Positions 35,210 to 35,380 of a stretch of DNA of 35,380 nucleotides are shown one piece after another (position 1 is the first letter of the stretch; each line of letters opens with the position of its first letter). This DNA comes from Terriglobales bacterium (GTDB lineage: Bacteria; Acidobacteriota; Terriglobia; Terriglobales; Acidobacteriaceae): the NCBI GenBank assembly GCA_025451215.1, contig JANWKU010000142.1:1-35380 (forward strand), written 5' to 3'. Made by a program: the position numbers and the translations under genes. The notes beneath the pieces were generated by a model that ran no database searches, was not told the origin of the DNA, and was given only the letters and a program-made list of their open reading frames with translations.

Positions 35210-35336
35210 TGCAGCCTGCAAGGCCCCTCCGTCTTCGCCCGCGCTTAACGACGGGATGACATGATTTAAACGGATGTATTGCCATTCGCTGTCCCGCCAA
35301 TGATTACTTGCTGAGGCGTTTGTTATCCTCAAATCA

Positions 35337-35380
35337 ATGCCTTCCCCTTACGCCCGCTGGATGTACAACTGGGAGAACCG
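35337..35380 (+). CDS. start of a further gene, cut by the window end
   Basis: ATG at 35337 opens a frame MPSPYARWMYNWENR that reaches the last base. It looks protein-like, but only 14 complete codons are present, so the product cannot be named. No strong ribosome site precedes it. Confidence 0.4.
   Translation, partial: MPSPYARWMYNWEN

Overview
The window looks like a chromosomal segment of an Acidobacteriota (Terriglobia-like) soil bacterium. This is inferred from gene content and is not proven by a marker gene. Most genes are ordinary housekeeping functions in moderately GC-rich DNA. They are mixed with small secreted carboxypeptidase-regulatory-like proteins, short palindromic dispersed repeats and a single-anchor succinate dehydrogenase operon. 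I see no rRNA, tRNA, CRISPR array, transposase or prophage.

Layout. 1-1200: a LysW-like zinc-ribbon acidic protein and two small secreted beta-sandwich proteins, closed by a bidirectional terminator. 1200-3900: rpsA (TTG start) and a divergent HIT hydrolase, each with a recognisable promoter. 3900-7000: a lesion-bearing stretch. A DUF3800 gene is split by a frameshift, and ligA carries an in-frame TGA that cuts off its BRCT domain. 7000-8700: a GNAT acetyltransferase and a diacylglycerol-kinase-like lipid kinase. 8700-21430: a long minus-strand series read right to left: outer-membrane beta-barrel, mfd, DUF885 peptidase-like protein, galU, a three-domain acyl-activating/ACP/acyltransferase fusion, two paralogous tail-anchored PA2779-like proteins, a C39-like cysteine peptidase, and a TPR/POTRA-like/beta-barrel protein. 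21700-25800: a STAS protein, a LysR regulator divergent from a leuA that lacks its regulatory domain, and leuB. 25900-29050: small conserved proteins, DoxX, a BNR beta-propeller and a ubiquitin-like MoaD/ThiS protein. 29150-31660: alr, a TonB-like protein and an unknown gene on the minus strand. 31840-35170: sdhC-sdhA-sdhB with overlapping stops and starts. The window ends in the first codons of another gene.

The most promising under-described system is at 8696-11861. Two small secreted proteins with a conserved helical body and a C-terminal membrane anchor precede a secreted C39-family peptidase with an intact Cys/His/Asp set. That gene is followed, with a 4-base stop/start overlap, by a TPR protein with an Omp85-like beta-barrel. 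From memory, proteobacterial PA2778 proteins join a C39 domain and TPRs in one chain next to PA2779, so this looks like the unfused version with an added outer-membrane barrel. Its function is not known to me. Other points worth checking are the ligA stop codon, the LysW-like protein without its carrier glutamate, the shortened LeuA and a family of roughly 65-bp palindromic repeats.
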